Positions 63,401 through 64,000 of a DNA stretch of 64,000 bases are shown here, piece by piece. The DNA lies in contig CAZELM010000015.1 in the NCBI GenBank assembly GCA_964512995.1, positions 25,229-89,228 of the forward strand, given 5' to 3'. The stretch is from CAZELM01 sp964512995 (GTDB lineage: Bacteria > CSSED10-310). The translations under genes and the position numbers were made by a program. The notes under the pieces were generated by a model that ran no database searches, had not been told where the DNA came from, and saw nothing but the letters and a program-made list of their open reading frames with translations. Each line of letters starts with the position of its first letter. The first letter of the stretch is position 1.

Positions 63401-63708
63401 ATGTCAATGCAGGGCCGGGGAATTTCCAGTTCATCCATGATCTGTACAGTTTTCAATTCAATGAACCGGCCTCCAGTGAGCCAGGCGGAGATGATATTCT
63501 GTGCCAGTTGCGTATGAGGGCCTGCGGCCGGTCCGATGGGTGTCTGAAGAGAACTTCCATACAATCCGTCAAACCGATATGGAGCATCTTTCCTTGGGTG
63601 ATAGAACAGCGACTGATGTATCCCGAAGATCGTCTGATGCGTCTGATATTCCTTTAAAATCCAGTGTAATAAATGATCGAATCGAAGCACATTCATGGTA
63701 TCGGACAT
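60427..63708 (-). CDS. ygfK: YgfK-type putative selenate reductase subunit
   Basis: A 1093-residue flavoprotein. The N-terminal part is a dihydroorotate-dehydrogenase-like barrel (GSSLQTPIGPAAGPHTQLAQN). From about residue 440 it resembles the small subunit of glutamate synthase: Cys-rich CITAPCVEQC and CTHLCQNRC, FAD motif IGAGPAGLSAAYFL (about 538) and NAD(P) motif VIGGGNTAMDAARTA. The C-terminal third has CVQCSTICDKCVEVCP (about 906) and CNACGNCQTFC, which could hold [4Fe-4S] clusters. Despite its name, the reaction is not established. It is known from selenium-dependent molybdenum hydroxylase loci together with ssnA. No molybdenum hydroxylase gene is visible here. Confidence 0.93.
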   Translation of the reverse strand: MSDTMNVLRFDHLLHWILKEYQTHQTIFGIHQSLFYHPRKDAPYRFDGLYGSSLQTPIGPAAGPHTQLAQNIISAWLTGGRFIELKTVQIMDELEIPRPCIDMADEGYNVEWSQELKLEQSLREYIHAWVIIHILHRFLHFDTAGPVGTIFNMSVGYNLEGIQQPAMLRFMRTLENAEEEIDSIRQILIASFPQFSDIEVPVRISNNVTLSTMHGCPPDEIQKIAQYLIMDRGLHTTIKLNPTLLGRERVLEILHGKLGYTDVCIPESVFQKDLHYSRAMTLIRSLKETAAEQGVRFGVKLSNTLAVRNHRNALPGEEMYMSGRALFPVTINLYHRLLTDCDGDLNVSFSAGADAWNTADIIASGAWPVTVASDLLKPGGYCRLNQYLENLEAAMQRAGASDLIAFSTNKMQTLENLAAESLREPRYQKAFHLSELPKVPTGLELFDCITAPCVEQCAVKQDIPEYAWHITHQAFDDAMETILSRNPLPGVTGYVCTHLCQNRCTRNNYDQPVAIRMLKRFAAEHGRSKIPDYPKNRHRVAIIGAGPAGLSAAYFLTLNGCQCTIFEAKDQPGGMLAIAPAFRLPTDVVQKDIDRIINMGVQIETNHPICCQPEELLQNGYEAVFIGCGFSQDARLNIPGDTGSGVIPALTLLEQTAYGTPPELGSRIFVIGGGNTAMDAARTAQRLTGKPVTVLYRRSRQEMPAEPEEIADLLLEGNDLMELVAPEQILLTNGRVTSIVCSRNRLSEPGTDGRKTPIRIEGSEFTLEADTIIVAIGQKPDPVFFQGSSIMQDRSGAILVNAKTGETMHQCIYAGGDATRGPAIIIQACADGMRAAEAICERFGVGFKRRNIPKPTLTNQDILDLKRIRARKEYQQSPTMRPIDQRQNFDLIEQTLSLDAAIAESRRCVQCSTICDKCVEVCPNRANYSCHIHPISLTLPIIAIRNGHMEHTGNEIFQVTQERQIIHIDDFCNACGNCQTFCVHEGRPYLDKPRLFLTRDGFFREQDHAFFIDGDTILQRENGKESQLIIKADGMTYSDDCLTIDMTVEGEIRHMALKNHFEGYFSLKGAFEMMVIYQGARKELPFLVWQSRL

Positions 63709-63804
63709 AATTTATTCTCCCAATAATGCCGTGAGTCGTGATAGACATGACGTCTGCGTACCCGATCAAGTGTATCTTAAAAGTAACTGATTTGAAAGCC
63801 GTGC

Positions 63805-64000
63805 GATGACCGCTTACAGTCGCAGGATGACCGCTTACAGTCGCAGGATGACCGCTTACGGTTGCAGGATGACCGCTCACAGTCGCAGGATGACTGCTCA
63901 CAGTTGCAGGATGACTGCTCACAGTCGCAGGATGACCGCTTACAATTGCAGGATGACTGCTCACAGTCGCAGGATGACCGCTTACAGTTGCAGGATGACC
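63805..64000. repeat. 21-bp tandem repeat reaching the window end
   Basis: Nine full copies and part of a tenth of a 21-bp unit of the form GATGACCGCTTACAGTCGCA+G, with changes at only a few positions (C/T and A/G). Units start every 21 bp from 63805. There are no spacers, so it is not a CRISPR array. In one plus-strand frame it reads as repeated MTAYSRR-like heptads starting at the ATG 63806. The other strand is open too, so coding status is undecided. Confidence 0.95.

Noticed and set aside
63569..63964. A 131-codon minus-strand frame with HPATVSG-type repeats
   Set aside because: It begins inside the 21-bp repeat and runs antisense into ygfK; no SD, and the repeat keeps all such frames open.
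63805..64000. CRISPR array
   Set aside because: The 21-bp units are directly adjacent without spacers, and no cas gene is in the window.

Overview
The window comes from the draft genome of a Gram-negative bacterium that I cannot place in a phylum. The evidence for an outer membrane is a TolC/RND efflux set, a beta-barrel protein paired with a periplasmic multihaem cytochrome, a heptosyltransferase-type GT9 and a WbaP-type sugar transferase. Base composition is moderate and SD sequences are strong (GGAGG-like). Two independent features point to selenium use: a HesB-like gene with an in-frame TGA, and the ygfK-ssnA pair known from selenium-dependent molybdenum hydroxylase loci. Three runs of exactly 100 N are assembly gaps, each inside a collagen-like repeat.

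Layout. 1-1116: end of a Ser/Thr kinase. 1262-3253: collagen-like protein with a fibrinogen-like C-terminus. 3360-5193: pseudouridine synthase and lipid kinase, convergent. 5472-13057: envelope polysaccharide region with two fusion genes and a four-gene minus-strand operon ending in an FHA-GGDEF diguanylate cyclase. 13241-16247: PC4-like protein, HU, TatD, a Crp-like regulator and RpiB. 16573-24512: TolC-MFP-RND efflux operon, small membrane protein, ECF sigma/anti-sigma pair, thioredoxin, FmdB-type zinc ribbon and HesB-like selenoprotein. 24549-34642: transporters, queF, glycosyltransferases, Nudix, argF, tRNA-Val and an ATP-grasp enzyme. 34785-42806: five-gene signalling operon (small helical protein, sigma-54 activator, TPR histidine kinase, lone receiver, Ser/Thr kinase-TPR). 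42888-46513: 30-haem cytochrome and beta-barrel, a likely trans-outer-membrane electron conduit. 46957-49154: ferritin-like protein and PAS-SpoIIE phosphatase. 49373-58731: four more collagen-like proteins around two small genes. 59004-63708: ssnA and ygfK. 63805-64000: 21-bp tandem repeat running off the window.

The most interesting regulatory reading is at 16.5-24.5 kb. The same bipartite promoter-like motif (TGTAACC, 15 nt, then a CTAA-ending box) stands before the efflux operon and before thioredoxin-FmdB-HesB. Between them lies an ECF sigma gene whose SD is buried in a 16-bp hairpin. I infer that this sigma factor drives both units as an envelope/redox stress regulon. The five collagen-like genes form a clear paralogous family with one N-terminal domain, one post-collagen module and different C-terminal heads.
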